A DNA stretch of 60,000 bases from positions 1,372,501-1,432,500 of the forward strand of contig JACVTC010000024.1 in the NCBI GenBank assembly GCA_016946835.1, written 5' to 3'. The stretch is from Neocallimastix lanati (nom. inval.). Taxonomy: Eukaryota > Neocallimastigomycota > Neocallimastigomycetes > Neocallimastigales > Neocallimastigaceae. This document shows, in pieces, positions 12,962-28,369 of the stretch; within the stretch, counting starts at the first letter, position 1; every line of letters starts with the position of its first letter. The translations under genes and the position numbers were made by a program. Under the pieces are notes generated by a model. It did not search any database, was not told the origin of the DNA, and saw only the letters and a list, made by a program, of their open reading frames with translations.

Positions 12962-14553
12962 TCTTTTTTTTTTTTTTTTTTTATTTAAATTTCGTAAAAT
13001 GTAAGTATTAATTCAATATAAATATTGTATTGAAATTCCTTTGCTGTAAATATGATAAATAAAATAAATTAATAAATAAAAATAAAATAAAATAATTTAG
13101 CATTTATTTTTATTATTATTATTATAATAATAATAATAAATATTTTAAGAAAAGTTCAAGTATATTTTATTATCCTTTAATTTCAATCAAATATAATTGT
13201 CTTACATTTTGATTGATAAAATATAACTTTTACTTTAGGATTTATTTATAATTATCATTAATTCGTATTTATTATTATTTATTATTATTATTATTATTTT
13301 ATTTTTTTTTTAATTATTAATTAAATAAAGAACTTATCAATTATCAATATTACTAAAATACATCTTTGCAATTTCATTTATGAAAAGTAATTTCAAATTA
13401 GTAAAAATACAATTTTATATGAAATTAAAATATTTAGTAATATTTTTTTATGTAATATAAACATATTTTATTTTTAATTTTACCAAGTAATTACTTATTT
13501 TCTTTATAAATTAATAATTAAAACATTTTATTATAATAAATTATTATAATAAATTATTAATATATTAATTACAATATAATTTTCTTACAAAAATATTATT
13601 TGAATGAAATATAAAATATTATTTACCTTATTTTCTTTATTGTATAATAATTATTTAATTATTTATCAATTGATTAAAAGTGTATTATTACTATATTATT
13701 ATTTTATTTTTATTTATTTTATATTTTTCTTTGAGTTGTTAAATTTTTTTAATCTGATTATATTTCTAATAGATTATATAAAATTTAATTTCTAAATATA
13801 AATTAATAAAACATTTTATTATTATAATAATTATTAAATATTTAATTTTTTTTTTTTTATTTTTTTATTTTTTTATTTTTTTTAATTTTTTTATAAGCTC
13901 AATTAAAATATAAAATAGAATATGATAGAATATAATTATTAATGGCTTGAATAATTAAAAAAAAATTAAAACTAAATTTAAAATATTTTGTGGCTTGTTA
14001 TAATAATAATAATATGCGGTAATTTATATAAGTGAATTTATATTTAAATATATTTTTTTAGACATAATTTGTATTTTTATGTTTATTAATTTTTAAAATC
14101 TTCAAAAATATGACTTTACCATATTAAATACAAAATATTTATATAAAAACTTTAATTTTTATAAAATTTTCAATATTTAAAACTTTATTAAATTTAAATT
14201 TTTTAAAATACTTTAAAAAGAGAGAAAAAATATTATTCATCATTTTGTATTTATTAACAATACAATTTAATTTTAAATATAGTTTTTAGTTTTTTATAAA
14301 TTAATAAATTCTTAAAATAATTTTATTAATTAATATGATAATTAATTATTAAGTTGCAATTGTCTTAAATGTATAGTGGTAAAGATTAACAATTACCAAA
14401 TAATATTTAAATATTACATTTTTAAATAAGAATTAATACAACCTTTAATATAAAACATTTAATTAACATAAATTTCAAGGTAAAATTTATTATTAAATTT
14501 TGAAAATAATACATTTTTATTTATATTTTTTATTATAATTTTTTTTAATATTA

Positions 14554-14612
<59 letters not shown>

Positions 14613-14722
14613 AGGTGCAAATATCATAATTTCACTATTTGTTATTTTTCCTAATATGATTTTTATTTTTTATTTTTTTTTTTACTTTATTTATCTTATT
14701 GATTTTAAATTAATATATTATC
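12962..14722. other. AT-rich intergenic DNA between Mex67 and Get4
   Basis: This is the upstream region of Mex67 and the downstream region of Get4. It contains poly-T (14559-14608), TA-rich stretches and an Ile/Leu/Phe-rich frame at 13604-13795 that is a low-complexity artefact. No gene or RNA is seen. Confidence 0.6.
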
Positions 14723-16542
14723 TTAATCTAGTGCATTATTGTCAGATTCAAAGGTAATTTCATTATTATTTTCAACTGGAGCAAAGAAACTATTAATTAT
14801 ATCTTCAAACATATTATGGGCTTTTTGTTTTTTAATATTAAAGAAAACTTCTGCAATGTTGTCAACCAACTTAAGAAAGAATTAATAAAAATAACATATA
14901 ATTAAAAATGAATATATAGAAGTATAAATTATTGAAATTAATTATGATTAAAAGTTTATTTAAATTAAAATATATAAGAATATATTTATATATTTACTTC
15001 TGATAAAAATGGATCTTTTTCTAATAAAAGTTCTTGATATTTATGACAAACTTGTTGAAATTGATTAATTGTGTTTTCTCTTTCAATTATTAAAATTAAT
15101 ACTTGACAGAAATTTAATAATGACGAAGAGTAGATATCGATGTTATTTGTATTATGCACAATGATTTTACTTTTTTCATTATCATCCTTAATATTCGCTT
15201 TTATTTTATCACAGAAGCTTGATAAGCAAGTACGGGCATGAGAAAGTTTTTTAATTGCTAAATATCTTATAATTTAATATTTATATAGTAAAATAGCTTT
15301 TAAAATTTTTATTTTATAAAAGAAAATATTTTTTATTTATATTTAAATAATATAAATTTTTACTGTAATACAGCCCTGGCAATAAAATATCCATAATCAT
15401 CATTGTATTTCTCTGTTGACCATTGATATTCCATAATACCTAAAGCTTTAGCACTATCAAGATTACCAAAAATGAAATGGTTTTCAGCGTTATAATATTT
15501 TTTTTCTGTATTTATATATTGAATATTTATCAAAGGAAATTTAATAATTATTATTATTATTACATAAATTATATTGAATTAAAAAAGATTATTTCAATAC
15601 CTTTAAGACATTTTAAACCGTAAGAATGATGAATACTTTGATCTCCAAATTGACTATTTCCATTTTTAATTGACCAACTGAATTTATTATAATAATATAG
15701 TTTTAATATATAATTAAATATAAATAATATTTTCTATACATATTTTTATGAATGTATATATTCATATTACGCAATAGATAATTTCATTGCATCATCCGTA
15801 AATTGATTTATCGATTTAAAAGAATTCAAGATATCAATTAATCTTCCTAAATGATGTTATATTTTATTACATTCAATAATTAATATAATATTGATGTCAA
15901 ATATATATATTAGTATTATTTAAATATTTAAATTTTCAAAATTAATTATGACTATTGAAATATATATGTTAATTACCAATTGATTCTTCAGTGACTATAA
16001 CATTTTCATTATTGTATATAGTGATTAATCTCTTAAATAAATCAAAAGCACTTCCTTCTTGATCATAACTTAATAAAGATTTAGCACCATTATGTAATAA
16101 ATGAATTGCATCATTGATTTTTCTTTGTTTTACATATCTTATTTTATTTTATTTTAATATTTATTTATTTAAAAAGATAATATTAAAAATTCATATGAAT
16201 ATTATATTTTTATCATTAAATAAAAATTTAATATACAATAGTTTAATAAAATTGTTTTATTTATTTCATTTTATTTTTATTTTTATTTTTATTTAAATTT
16301 TTATTATATTATTAAAAACTTATTCATTATATTTACAATAAGTAACCTACTTATTTTTATTGTAATTTAATGAATACAGTTATACAATAATATTAAGTAA
16401 ATTAAATATTATACCTTTGTGAAACAGAGTGAAGCATTTGATGAGCTTCATAATACTTTCCTTCTTTAATAGAGTTATTAATATTATTTAAATTTTTTTG
16501 TGTACCTCTACTAATTTTACTGAAAGAATTTGTTGAAATCAT
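14723..16542 (-). CDS. GET4: Get4 (TRC35), tail-anchored protein targeting, 7 exons, 332 aa
   Basis: Get4 is an alpha-solenoid cytosolic protein. With Get5 it links Sgt2-bound tail-anchored clients to the Get3 ATPase for ER insertion. Exons (minus): 16542-16415, 16137-15977, 15846-15771, 15677-15601, 15505-15364, 15265-14998, 14869-14723. They total 999 nt, in phase. Family signatures are visible in order. SIKEGKYYEAHQMLHSV opens the protein, matching the EGNYYEAHQ region of Get4. AIHLLHNGAKSLLSYDQEGS follows, then WSIKNGNSQFGDQSIHHSYG. KKYYNAENHFIFGN and DDYGYFIARAVLQYL are in the middle, and FQQVCHKYQELLLEKDPFL lies near the end, where other Get4 proteins have YQPSLRRDP. The length matches other Get4 proteins, about 310-330. 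The start is the first ATG, and no upstream frame continues. Confidence 0.93.
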
Positions 16543-16669
16543 TTTTAAAATTGATATTTCAATATTTATTGAATATTAAAAAATCTTAAGAAGAATAAAT
16601 AAGAACCACAAAACATACTTTTACGTTTTATAGTAAAATAATGTAATATGAATAATCTTATTACAAAAA

Positions 16670-16736
<67 letters not shown>

Positions 16737-17114
16737 ATACAAATAATGTAATATGAATAATCTTATTACAAAAATAAATAAATAAATAAATAAATAAATT
16801 TTTAAAAATTTATTAATATAAATAAACAAGCGAATAATACATTAAGAACATAAAAATGTATACGTTATTCAATACATAAATATATATAAATATATACATA
16901 AATAAATATGTAAATAAAATTATTATAAATATTTTTAATTTTAATCATGTAATTAATTATATAATTATATTAATAATATAAAAAAATATTTATTTTTAAA
17001 TGAATTGATCAATTTGAAAATTACTTTAAATCTTGCTATTGATTTAATATAAAAATAGTTATAAAAATACAGAATGTACTAAATCCTGTATCAAAATTAT
17101 GTACTTCTCATGTA
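16543..17114. repeat. (AAAT)n microsatellite and duplicated flank upstream of Get4
   Basis: A 30-bp sequence beginning AATGTAATATGAATAATC occurs at about 16640 and again at about 16746. Each copy is followed by an (AAAT)n run, the first about 65 bp long. The rest is featureless AT-rich DNA. An Ile/Phe/Tyr-rich frame across the repeat is an artefact of the tetranucleotide. Confidence 0.8.
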
Positions 17115-17887
17115 ATTTATAAGTATGTGCAACAATAATTTGAATAATATAAAATAAATATAAATAATAATTGAATAACTAAACTTTAACTTTATATTTT
17201 AATGTTTCTCCTAAAGTTTGCATATTTATATTTCTTTAAGACTTAATTATTTAAAATTTTGAAAGAATATTATCCTTAAAATTAGTTATCGATGAACAGC
17301 TTAAATATTTAGTAAAACTATCTGCCAAATTTAATTGTGATTTTACATATTTAAAATCAATTATTTTACTATTCCCTTATTCTTTTATTTTATGATATCT
17401 AAGGTTAATATGCTTAGATTTTGAATTTATTTGTTTCATTTTTTCAATTTTAAATAGCAGCTAGGTTATCAACTCTAATTATTAAATTATGGCTTTCATT
17501 TTTAATTTACAAGGTGTATTTTTATACCATAAAGATTCTTTATCGCATTCAACATTGGCATTAAAATGTTCACTTTCGAATGTTGATAGAGCTATACAAT
17601 TTTTCATTTTATAGAACCAATTAGTAGAACCTGTATCTAATTTAACTAAAATACCTGTGGTGGATTTTCTCGTTTCTTTATCACCACCATAGTCAGCATT
17701 TACATAAATTTCTAAATTGATTTCTTTAAATTTAATACCATAATTAGAATTTTCTTTTACATACTTTTACTAAATATTTAAGCTATATTATACACAGAAG
17801 TGCATATTATACACTATATCAATAGTAATAAAAATTTATAAGTATGTGCAACAATTATTTGAATAATATAAAATAAATATAAATAAT
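17115..17887 (-). pseudogene. Ty1/copia RNase H relic between 54-bp direct repeats
   Basis: Read on the minus strand from about 17772 to 17270, broken frames give the RNase H end of a copia polyprotein. YVNADYGGDKETRKSTTG contains the first Asp, CIALSTFESEHFNANVE the Glu, and VDNLAAI the next Asp. SKHINLRYHKIKE and LNLADSFTKYL match the conserved SKHIDVRYH...ADIFTK tail. Several stops interrupt it, so it is dead. Two nearly identical 54-bp stretches flank it in direct orientation, 17115-17168 and 17834-17887 (one mismatch seen). On the minus strand both contain TGTTGCACATACTTATAA, and TGTTG is a common start of copia LTRs, so they may be LTR fragments. Reverse transcriptase, integrase and gag are absent. 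Confidence 0.85.
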
Positions 17888-19039
17888 TATTAAATTACTA
17901 TAATTAAACTTTATTCTAACAAAATATAATAATTTAATAAGTAATTGTTAAATTAAAATTTTAAGCATGAGTTAAATAATCCACGTAATTATATTATACT
18001 ATACAAATATTTAAAATTCTTTGGTTAATATTTTCTATAGTATATATAATTTTAATTTTGGTTGTTTATGGTCATTAATTAAATTTAATTATTGATTTGT
18101 ATTAATTAAAATTATTGTTTATTATTATATATATTTAAATATAAATAACTATATTTTTATATGATATGTAACACAATAATCTTATATTGATTAATTTATT
18201 AAACTATATTGTAATATATTAAATAAATTATTACAATCTCAGTAGATGAAAGATGATCATATATAAAAAAAATATTTTAAAATATCAGATGAATACTGCT
18301 TATTAAGAAGATGATTGGGTCTTTTATTCTTTTCGAATATAATAATCATGATATAAATAATAATTCTAATTATTATTAAATGAAAATTTGATTTGAATAT
18401 TTTTTATTATATATAAAAGTTATTATTTTAATTATTCACTTTATTGAATGTTAAACTGAAACTATTAAAATATTAAAATAACAAAAATTAATTTTTTTTT
18501 TAATATATAAATATTTTTATTATCTTTATTTATACTTTTTTACATTAAGCATTAAATTTAATTATCATTCATTCATTTTCAAATTTAGATCCTTTTTTTT
18601 TTTTATTTTTAAATATTTATTACAAATACTAATAATGTTCTAATTCTATTGAATTTATAAAAATAAAATATAAAATTTAAAATATATTTCTATGTTCATA
18701 ATAAAATCTGTTGGTTACTATTTTACTGGTTAATATATTTATAATATTTATACTATAATAAAATTTTCTCCTTATATTTTTTTTCTATTTATTTAATAAA
18801 TTTTTATATTAAATAAAGTTTATAATAAATATTTACATCTAATTCGATTAGATTCAAAACAAATACATTATTTTATAATACAATAATTTTTATATGATTT
18901 AATAGATTTTAATATAATATATTGATGAATAAATGAAATTTTTATTTCTCCTATTAAATTCATTTATATATTAAATATTATAACATTATCATTAATTTTT
19001 ATAATAAATATATATTAATAGATTCATTATTAAATAATA

Positions 19040-19097
<58 letters not shown>

Positions 19098-19164
19098 TTA
19101 GCGAAAAAAATTATAATATATTAGAAGGTAAACTTATATATGAAATTATAAATTAAAGTGTTGC
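17888..19164. other. AT-rich intergenic DNA, nothing supported
   Basis: No coding frame, repeat or fold stands out beyond a poly-T tract at 19058-19094. Confidence 0.55.
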
Positions 19165-19336
19165 AAAAAAAGAATAGAAATTGTATAAATTAATAAAATA
19201 GAAAGAAAGAAATGACATTGTGTAAATTAATAACATAGTAAAAAGAAATGACAATTTGTAAATAGCAATTACTTATTCTTTACTAATTATTAAAATAGTA
19301 AAAAAGAAATGACATTGTGTAATTTAATAAAAATAA
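19165..19336 (+). promoter_or_regulatory. Imperfect tandem repeats upstream of alanine aminotransferase
   Basis: The motif AAAGAAATGACATTGTGTAA recurs at about 19205, 19243 (as GACAATTTGTAA) and 19302. A weaker copy near 19172 reads AGAATAGAAATTGTATAAAT. The units are separated by related TTAATAA..ATAGTAA words. The array ends about 455 bp before the ATG of the plus-strand aminotransferase gene. Clustered copies of a GACATTGTGTAA word could be binding sites, but an ordinary decayed tandem repeat explains them equally well. Confidence 0.5.
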
Positions 19337-19791
19337 CTCACAACAATATTAATATATTTAAAAAATAAATTAATGATAAAATAATATTTATATATATAAT
19401 TTAAATATAGATATAAATATTATATATTTTTATTAAATATAAAGTTATAATAAAATATTTAAAAAAATTTGAAAATGAATATATATACTTTTTCAAGATT
19501 AATAGATATATATTATTAGGAGTGTATATAAATATTATTATTTCTAATTTCTTTCAAATGATATTTTATTGAAAAAAATTTTGAATTTGGGAACAAATAT
19601 ATATATTTTGTAAATTATAGTATTATAATACTATTATTTGTTTATTATTATATAGTATAACTATCTAGTATTGAAATACAGGAATATAAATATATAAATA
19701 TTTTTATGAAAAAAATTTAAAAATAATTAAAAAATATATCTAGAAATTTTAATAAATAATATAATGATATTTAATATATATATTTAAAGGC

Positions 19792-22498
<2,707 letters not shown>

Positions 22499-22655
22499 AT
22501 TCTTAATATTAATGATAATTAATAATTATAAATATAAATTAATTTTTAGAACCAACATTTTCTGATATATAAACATTTTTTTATTAAAAAAAATTATATA
22601 ATATATAATATATAATATTTAGTATTTTAATATTTATAAAAAAATTAAAAAAAAA

Positions 22656-22712
22656 AATAAAATAAAATAAAATAAAACAAAAACAAAACAAAAACAACAA
22701 CAACAACAACAA

Positions 22713-22744
<32 letters not shown>
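22656..22744. repeat. A-rich simple repeat after alanine aminotransferase
   Basis: A run of AAAAT, then AAAAC, then (CAA)n units ends in about 33 A residues, starting 158 bp after the stop codon. It is low-complexity 3' flank. Confidence 0.8.
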
Positions 22745-22745
<1 letters not shown>

Positions 22746-22875
22746 ATTCATAAATATTTAAAACTTGAAACGTAAAGTCTATATATTTTAAAAAAAAAAT
22801 TAGTTTAATTTTAAATAATATTTTAATAATATAAATTTATATAACAATATAAAAATTTTTTTTTTATTAAAAAAA

Positions 22876-23450
22876 ATAAATATTTAAAAAACCTCCCAAA
22901 AATATTATAATTAATTTCTTTTAAATAAAAAATAAATATAATTACTAAAAATTCTTTATAAAGTTTTTTAAAGATTATTTTTTAAAATATAAATTAAATA
23001 AAAAAAAAAAAAAAATAGAAAAAATAGAAAAAATAAAAAGAAAAAATTTATATTTAAAAACCCTCCCAAAAAATATTATTAATTTTTTTTAAATAAAAAA
23101 AAAATATATAATTATTCAAATATCTTCATGAAGTTTTTTAAAGTTTTTTAAAGAATTTTTTTTAAAATATAATATAAAAAGTTAATATAATGCTTTATAT
23201 ATATAATGAAATAGTTTTTTTTATAAAAAAAGTTGTTAATTTTTTTTTTTTTTGTAATTCATGTCAACATGACTCTTTATCTGTTAATTACACTTTAGTT
23301 TTTATTTAAAATATAGTTTTTGTTTATTTATTTGTTTACTTCATATATTTATTTTAAAGACCATAATTTTCTAATTCATAAAAGGTTAGTACATTTTTAT
23401 AAAAAAAGTTGTTTAAAACTAATTTTTGTAATTCATGTCAACATTTTTTT
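22876..23450. repeat. Diverged direct duplications 3' of alanine aminotransferase
   Basis: Two ordinary direct duplications overlap here. A block with CCTCCCAAAAATATTAT followed by AAGTTTTTTAAAG occurs at about 22890-22990 and again at 23060-23170. A second block, ATAAAAAAAGTTGTT followed by GTAATTCATGTCAACAT, occurs at about 23221-23272 and 23398-23443. The copies differ by many small indels, so the duplications are old. No coding content is seen. Confidence 0.7.
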
Positions 23451-23590
23451 TTTATTAAAAGAAAAAAAAAAGAAATTAAGTTATTATTTGTAAATTTTGA
23501 TATAAATATTTTGATCAAAAAATAAAATAAATTAAATTAATGTTTATATTTTTTATTTTGTTAATAATTATAATTCAAACTTAAATATTT

Positions 23591-23773
23591 AATTTGTAAT
23601 ATATGTTTTTTATTTGTTTATTTTATTTTATTTTTTTATATACATATACATTTAATTTGAAATATATGTTTTTTATTTGTTTATTTTATTTTATTTTTTT
23701 ATATACATTTAATTTGAAATATATATTTTTTATTTGTTTATTTTATTTTATTTTTTATATACATTATATATTT
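23591..23773. repeat. Three-copy minisatellite, unit about 57-63 bp
   Basis: Units start at 23591, 23654 and 23711, each opening AATTTGWAATATATRTTTTT and containing TTTATTTGTTTATTTTATTT. They differ by a few bases and a short indel. The Phe/Ile/Tyr-rich open frame through it is a by-product of the repeat. Confidence 0.9.
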
Positions 23774-23926
23774 AAATTCATAAAAATTTTTGTCAATTTA
23801 TAATTTTGTCAATTAGATATTATATACATTATCACAATTATCACTTAAATATAATTTGGTATATTTTAATTCATATTTATATATACATATATATAAATTT
23901 CAGAACGGATAATATCAAATAATTTA

Positions 23927-24545
23927 TCACCAGTCACCATGAACCTTCATAGCATTAGCAACCTTAAGGAAACCAGTAATATTGACTCCTTGAACAAGAG
24001 ATGGATGAGGAGAAATAGCAGCATCAGCCATATTAATAGATAACTTGATATTAGCACCTAAGTTTTCTCGAGCGTAAGTGTCAGAGTTATCTAGTGATAA
24101 ATTGGAAATATTAGTTATAATATTATTTAATTCGGAATCAACACGTTATGGAGCCCAGGTCATACGTTTAAATTTTTGAGCTATTTCAAGAGCTGATACA
24201 GTAACACTACCAGGATTAGATACCTTACCTGGAGCATACCAGAACTAACCAGTTGGTTTACCAGCTTTAACAGAGTCGTTGTGGGCGCTACGAAGAGCTT
24301 CCATCTTTTGAACAACAGCATCAGTAGAACCCATGTTAGAACCTTCTGCAGTAAGGAAGCATCCAGTTTTAACTAAAGCTTCATTATCATCAGCATCATT
24401 TTCATTTTTGAGTTACACAAGGAAGAGCAATATCAAATTTAGAATATGTTTCTATGGTCTTTCTTCTGGTAACAAAGTGAAACGTCCATCTTTGTTTGGA
24501 ACTTCTTCAAGTGAACGTTTTCTAACCTTATGATCAGTAATTAAC
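23927..24545 (-). pseudogene. NADP-glutamate dehydrogenase fragment, broken
   Basis: The minus strand gives the C-terminal half of a fungal NADP-dependent glutamate dehydrogenase. Recognisable blocks in order are LITDHKVRKRSLEEV, IALPCVTQ, ALVKTGCFLTAEGSNMGST, YAPGKVSNPGSVTVSALEIA, RMTWAP and LVQGVNITGFLKVANAM with a terminal stop. It is dead. A TAG sits where the family has Trp in ARPW, another TAG precedes the FWYAPGK block, and a TAA follows RMTWAP. The IALPCVTQ stretch lies in a shifted frame between compensating indels. There are no introns, and the N-terminal half is missing. Codons are far more GC-ending (AAG, ATC, CTT, GGT) than in neighbouring genes, as expected of a copy of a strongly expressed gene. 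No poly-T (antisense poly-A) marks the 3' end, so a retrocopy is not proven. Confidence 0.9.
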
Positions 24546-25256
24546 TATTTTAAATGGTTATTTTAATATTAAATAAAAAAATATTTTTAATTAAATATGA
24601 TATAAATAAAAATAAAAAATTATTTTATAAAAAGTATTTTTTTACTTTTATTTTTTACAGTAGTAAAGAAACTTAAACCTTTATATAGTTTATTTTTTTT
24701 TTTTAGAACAATTCAATTAATATATTATTTAATAATTTTAAATGTTACACAATAATATTTCATTAAGATAAATTTTTATTGGATGATATATTAAGCATTA
24801 TTAAATATATAAATATATATTATTTTAACTTTACATAAATATGAAAAATTTTAATTTTTATATTTATGATATGAAATATATTAATAAATAAATTAATAAT
24901 TAATTAAGAAAAATAAAAATAAAATAAATGAAAATTTATGTTTATGTTAATTATATATATGCTCTATGATTAAAAAATATTTTTTACAAATGTGATTGAA
25001 GATAATTTAAATATGTATCAATATTATACTTTAAAAAAATTATAATTTTTGATAGTTTTTATTAAAATAATAATTAAATCAAGAATTTTTTATCATTATA
25101 AAAAATTATTATCATAAATATTTAAAATAAAAAAAATAAAAAATTTCACTTTCTATCAAAAAATTAATAACATATAATAATTAATAGTAAATTATAATAA
25201 TAATAATTGAAAACTACTTAATAATTAAATTTATTTTTATGTAAATTAGTTTATAC
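24546..25256. other. AT-rich intergenic DNA, nothing supported
   Basis: I see no readable protein, repeat or RNA structure here. Confidence 0.5.
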
Positions 25257-25495
25257 ATTTATGGTATCATTCCATTTGTTGCATGTTCGCCCTCATAAAA
25301 TCATTTAACATCATCTACTATTTCTTTATTATGATTATTAAAATCAATTGATTTATTGTATACATTATCAAAATCATTAGTATGTTTATTATTATTCTAA
25401 ATAATCTCTAATAAATTTATATTTTCATCATTTTGTTTTCTCTGATACATTAGTGCTCTATCCTCTTCAAAATCAAAGTTTTAATTATTATAATA
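25257..25495 (-). pseudogene. Decayed coding fragment, family unknown
   Basis: On the minus strand one frame reads DFEEDRALMYQRKQNDENIN, then a few dozen residues rich in Asn, Asp and Lys, with at least two in-frame stops, ending near YEGEHATNGMIP. Composition is coding-like and GC-richer than the flanks, but no domain is recognisable. It could be a relic of a host gene or of a transposon. Confidence 0.4.
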
Positions 25496-25603
25496 TCATG
25501 AATTTTCTAAATAATTCAACATGTTGATTTTGTCTCCCTTTACAGTTATTATTTTGATTTTTAGTATAATTTTCATAATAATAATTTTTTTTTTTTTTTT
25601 TAT

Positions 25604-25950
25604 ATTTCCAGTGTGTACCGCCCTTGGTTACAGCTCCCCCCCCCTTAGGGGCAGTGGGAATATTGAGGTAGTCACAAACATCCATAAAGGCCGAATTGTC
25701 CTTACTGGACGACCTTACTGAGTGATCATCACTGGCGCTCTGATATATATATTGCTTCTGAGAATTTTTCTAGTACTTTTTTTCCGAGTACTTCTCCAGT
25801 TCGAAACTTCCTTTTGAAGTGAGACCAATATAACCTAACCAATGGGGATTCGTACTAGCTCCTTTGGTAAATGTCAGAAATATTGCAATTTAATAGAAAA
25901 TATCTACATCACAGGTAGAATATATATCTATATGAACATATGAAATAATG
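25604..25950 (+). repeat. GC-richer dispersed repeat, copy 1 (inverted partner at 27931-28264)
   Basis: This block, opening TTCCAGTGTGTACCGCCC, is much richer in G and C than its surroundings. It is homologous over its whole length to the reverse complement of 27931-28264. Shared words in the same order include GGGAATATTGAGGTAGTCAC, GAATTGTCC, TTCGTACTAGCTCC, ATTGCAATTTA and TATCTACAT, ending near ATGAAAT.ATG. Frames shift between copies, so there is no evidence of coding. GTTCGAAAC near 25802 resembles a tRNA B box, but the spacing to the 5' end is wrong for a simple tRNA-derived SINE and copy 2 lacks it. It is probably a non-autonomous transposable element of unrecognised type. Confidence 0.75.
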
Positions 25951-25963
25951 TTTCCAAATGTTA

Positions 25964-26246
<283 letters not shown>

Positions 26247-27203
26247 ATATATATTTTTTTAATTATTTTTTTATTTTTTTTTTAATTTTTTTCCGTATTG
26301 TTATAAATCTTTACCAAATTAATAAAATTTTTTAATTCTGTATATATATAAAATAAAATAATTAAATCAAAATTCTGTCACTTTTATATATAAATATATA
26401 TTAGGTATTTAAAAATTTTATTTTACACCATCCATAAAATCCCTAACTAAACTATTTTTTTTAATTATATGATTTTTAAATTATAAACTTTGTTAGTAAA
26501 TGAATAATATGCAAAAATTAAAAATAGTTTGAATTTTTTTTTTTATAATTTTATTTTGTATTGATAAACAAAATTTAAGATTTAAATACAATTTATCAAT
26601 ATCCCTAAAGTAAAGTAATAATAAGATTTTTTTTTTATATACTATTAAGTACTATCATAAAAAAAATAAAAAATTAAATCATATTTTTTAAAAAAATTTC
26701 TTTTTATAATATTTATTTATACAATTTTTTTAAAATGAAAAATATTTATATCAAAAATCCATCACTCGATACCTCATTGATAGTTCAATTGAGATTTTTA
26801 TTTTTAATGTTTATATTTTGTATAATATTCAATCATTTTGATACTCGTTAATAAAGGATTTCACAAAAAGATTTTAGTTTTTACTTAATTTTTGTAAAAA
26901 GAGAGATGAATTTATTATATGGTTTCTGTATAGATTATAAAGATATCTTTACTAATCAGAGTTTCATCTTGTTTATCTTTGCTCCATTATAAGGTCAATT
27001 AAGGAGCGTTATAATTTTAATTATAATAGTGAATACTATTTTTTAAAATAGTTTTTATAAAAAAAGTTTAATTTATATTTACTTATTTAAGATGTATATT
27101 TTAATATTAATAACAATGAAAATTAATTATTTATCAATTTATCTATTAATAATATAAATAGGTATCAATATTTTTATGATATATATTAAAAGATAAAAAT
27201 AAA

Positions 27204-27238
<35 letters not shown>

Positions 27239-27930
27239 TAAGAATAAAATAAAGAAAATATAAGAGATTTATATAATATATATTAAAATTTTTTAATTTT
27301 CCTCTCTGGATATTAATTATTGAAGGTTTAGGTGATTTTCACTCAGATATTATCTTTAAATACCTGTATCTGTATAAATATATAATATTATTTTTATTAT
27401 TATTATTATAATAATTTTAATATTTAAATTATCATATTTATATTTTTATATTATTGTTTATTTTTATCTTTAATTTTTTTTATTTTTTATTTTATTTTTA
27501 TTTTTATTTATTTATTATTATTATTTTTTTTTTTTAATTTCAATAATAACGTTAAAATTTAATTTATTAATAAATGAAAATAAAGAAAACAAACACTCGA
27601 ACGCACAAAACTCAATTAAACCATTAATTGGGCTTATGAAATAATATTTTATTAATAAATATTAAAATAACATTATATTAATGTAAATCAAGAAAAAAAA
27701 AAAAAATTTTTTTTTTATTAAAATAAAATATTAATAATTATTAAATAAATGCATTATACATTAATATTTGTACTACATATTATAAATTTATTTTTTAATA
27801 TTAAATGCATTTATTATTTCACAAATAACAATAGCTTTTTACGGAATATGGTGGTTAGGGTTACAGGTAAGTATATCTCCCTTATATATATCATTAGAAT
27901 AGATTCTGAATTAATTGAGAGGGTAGGGTA
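26247..27930. other. AT-rich spacer between the two dispersed-repeat copies
   Basis: No gene is supported. Small GC-richer islands at about 26760-26800, 26935-27015 and 27300-27372 give short unrelated peptides on either strand and may be older relics. A single TTAGGG word at about 27857 is not a telomeric tract. Confidence 0.45.
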
Positions 27931-28264
27931 CATGATTTCATGTGTCCATGTAGATATATTCTACTAAATTGCAATACTTCTGATAATTATGTAATTACCA
28001 GGGAGCTAGTACGAAACTCTATGGGTTAGATTCTGCTGGTCTCGTTTCAAAGGGGAATTATGAACTGAAGAAGCACTCGGAAAAGTAGTACTAGTAAAAT
28101 TCTCGGCAATAATATGCATGTCAGAGCGCTAATGCTGAAACACTCAATAAGGTTGAACAGTAGGGACAATTCTGCCTTTATAAAAAGGAAGTGAGTGACT
28201 ACCTCAATATTCCCACTACTCCTGAAGGCGGGGGCTGAAATCAAAGGCGGTATACATCGGAAAT
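27931..28264 (-). repeat. GC-richer dispersed repeat, copy 2 (inverted)
   Basis: The reverse complement starts TTTCCGATGTATACCGCC and follows copy 1 at 25604-25950 through to ACATGAAATCATG, with many substitutions and small indels. One sizeable difference is an insertion of about 20 bp near the 3' end of copy 1. Both copies sit beside a low-complexity tract at the CCGCC end, here (AAAT)n at 28259-28288, poly-T in copy 1. A minus-strand frame stays open for about 80 codons, but copy 1 does not keep that frame. Confidence 0.75.
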
Positions 28265-28369
28265 AAATAAATAAATAAATAAATAAAAAATAATAATAAA
28301 TAATCAATTTCAACAAAAATAATGAAAAATAGATTTAATAATAATAACATCAAAAAAGTGAGAAATTAA

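Noticed and set aside
23603-23803. Hydrophobic open frame with repeated peptide
   Set aside because: It is the three-copy minisatellite read in one frame.
25521-25721. Shared peptide GSGNIEVVT / SSGNIEVVT in the two dispersed-repeat copies as evidence of coding
   Set aside because: The frames shift relative to each other a few codons later, so the likeness reflects nucleotide homology only.
25798-25810. tRNA-like B box GTTCGAAAC
   Set aside because: No cloverleaf or correctly spaced A box, and the related copy at 27931-28264 lacks it, so no tRNA gene is called.
27855-27862. TTAGGG word, possible telomere repeat
   Set aside because: A single copy, not in tandem.
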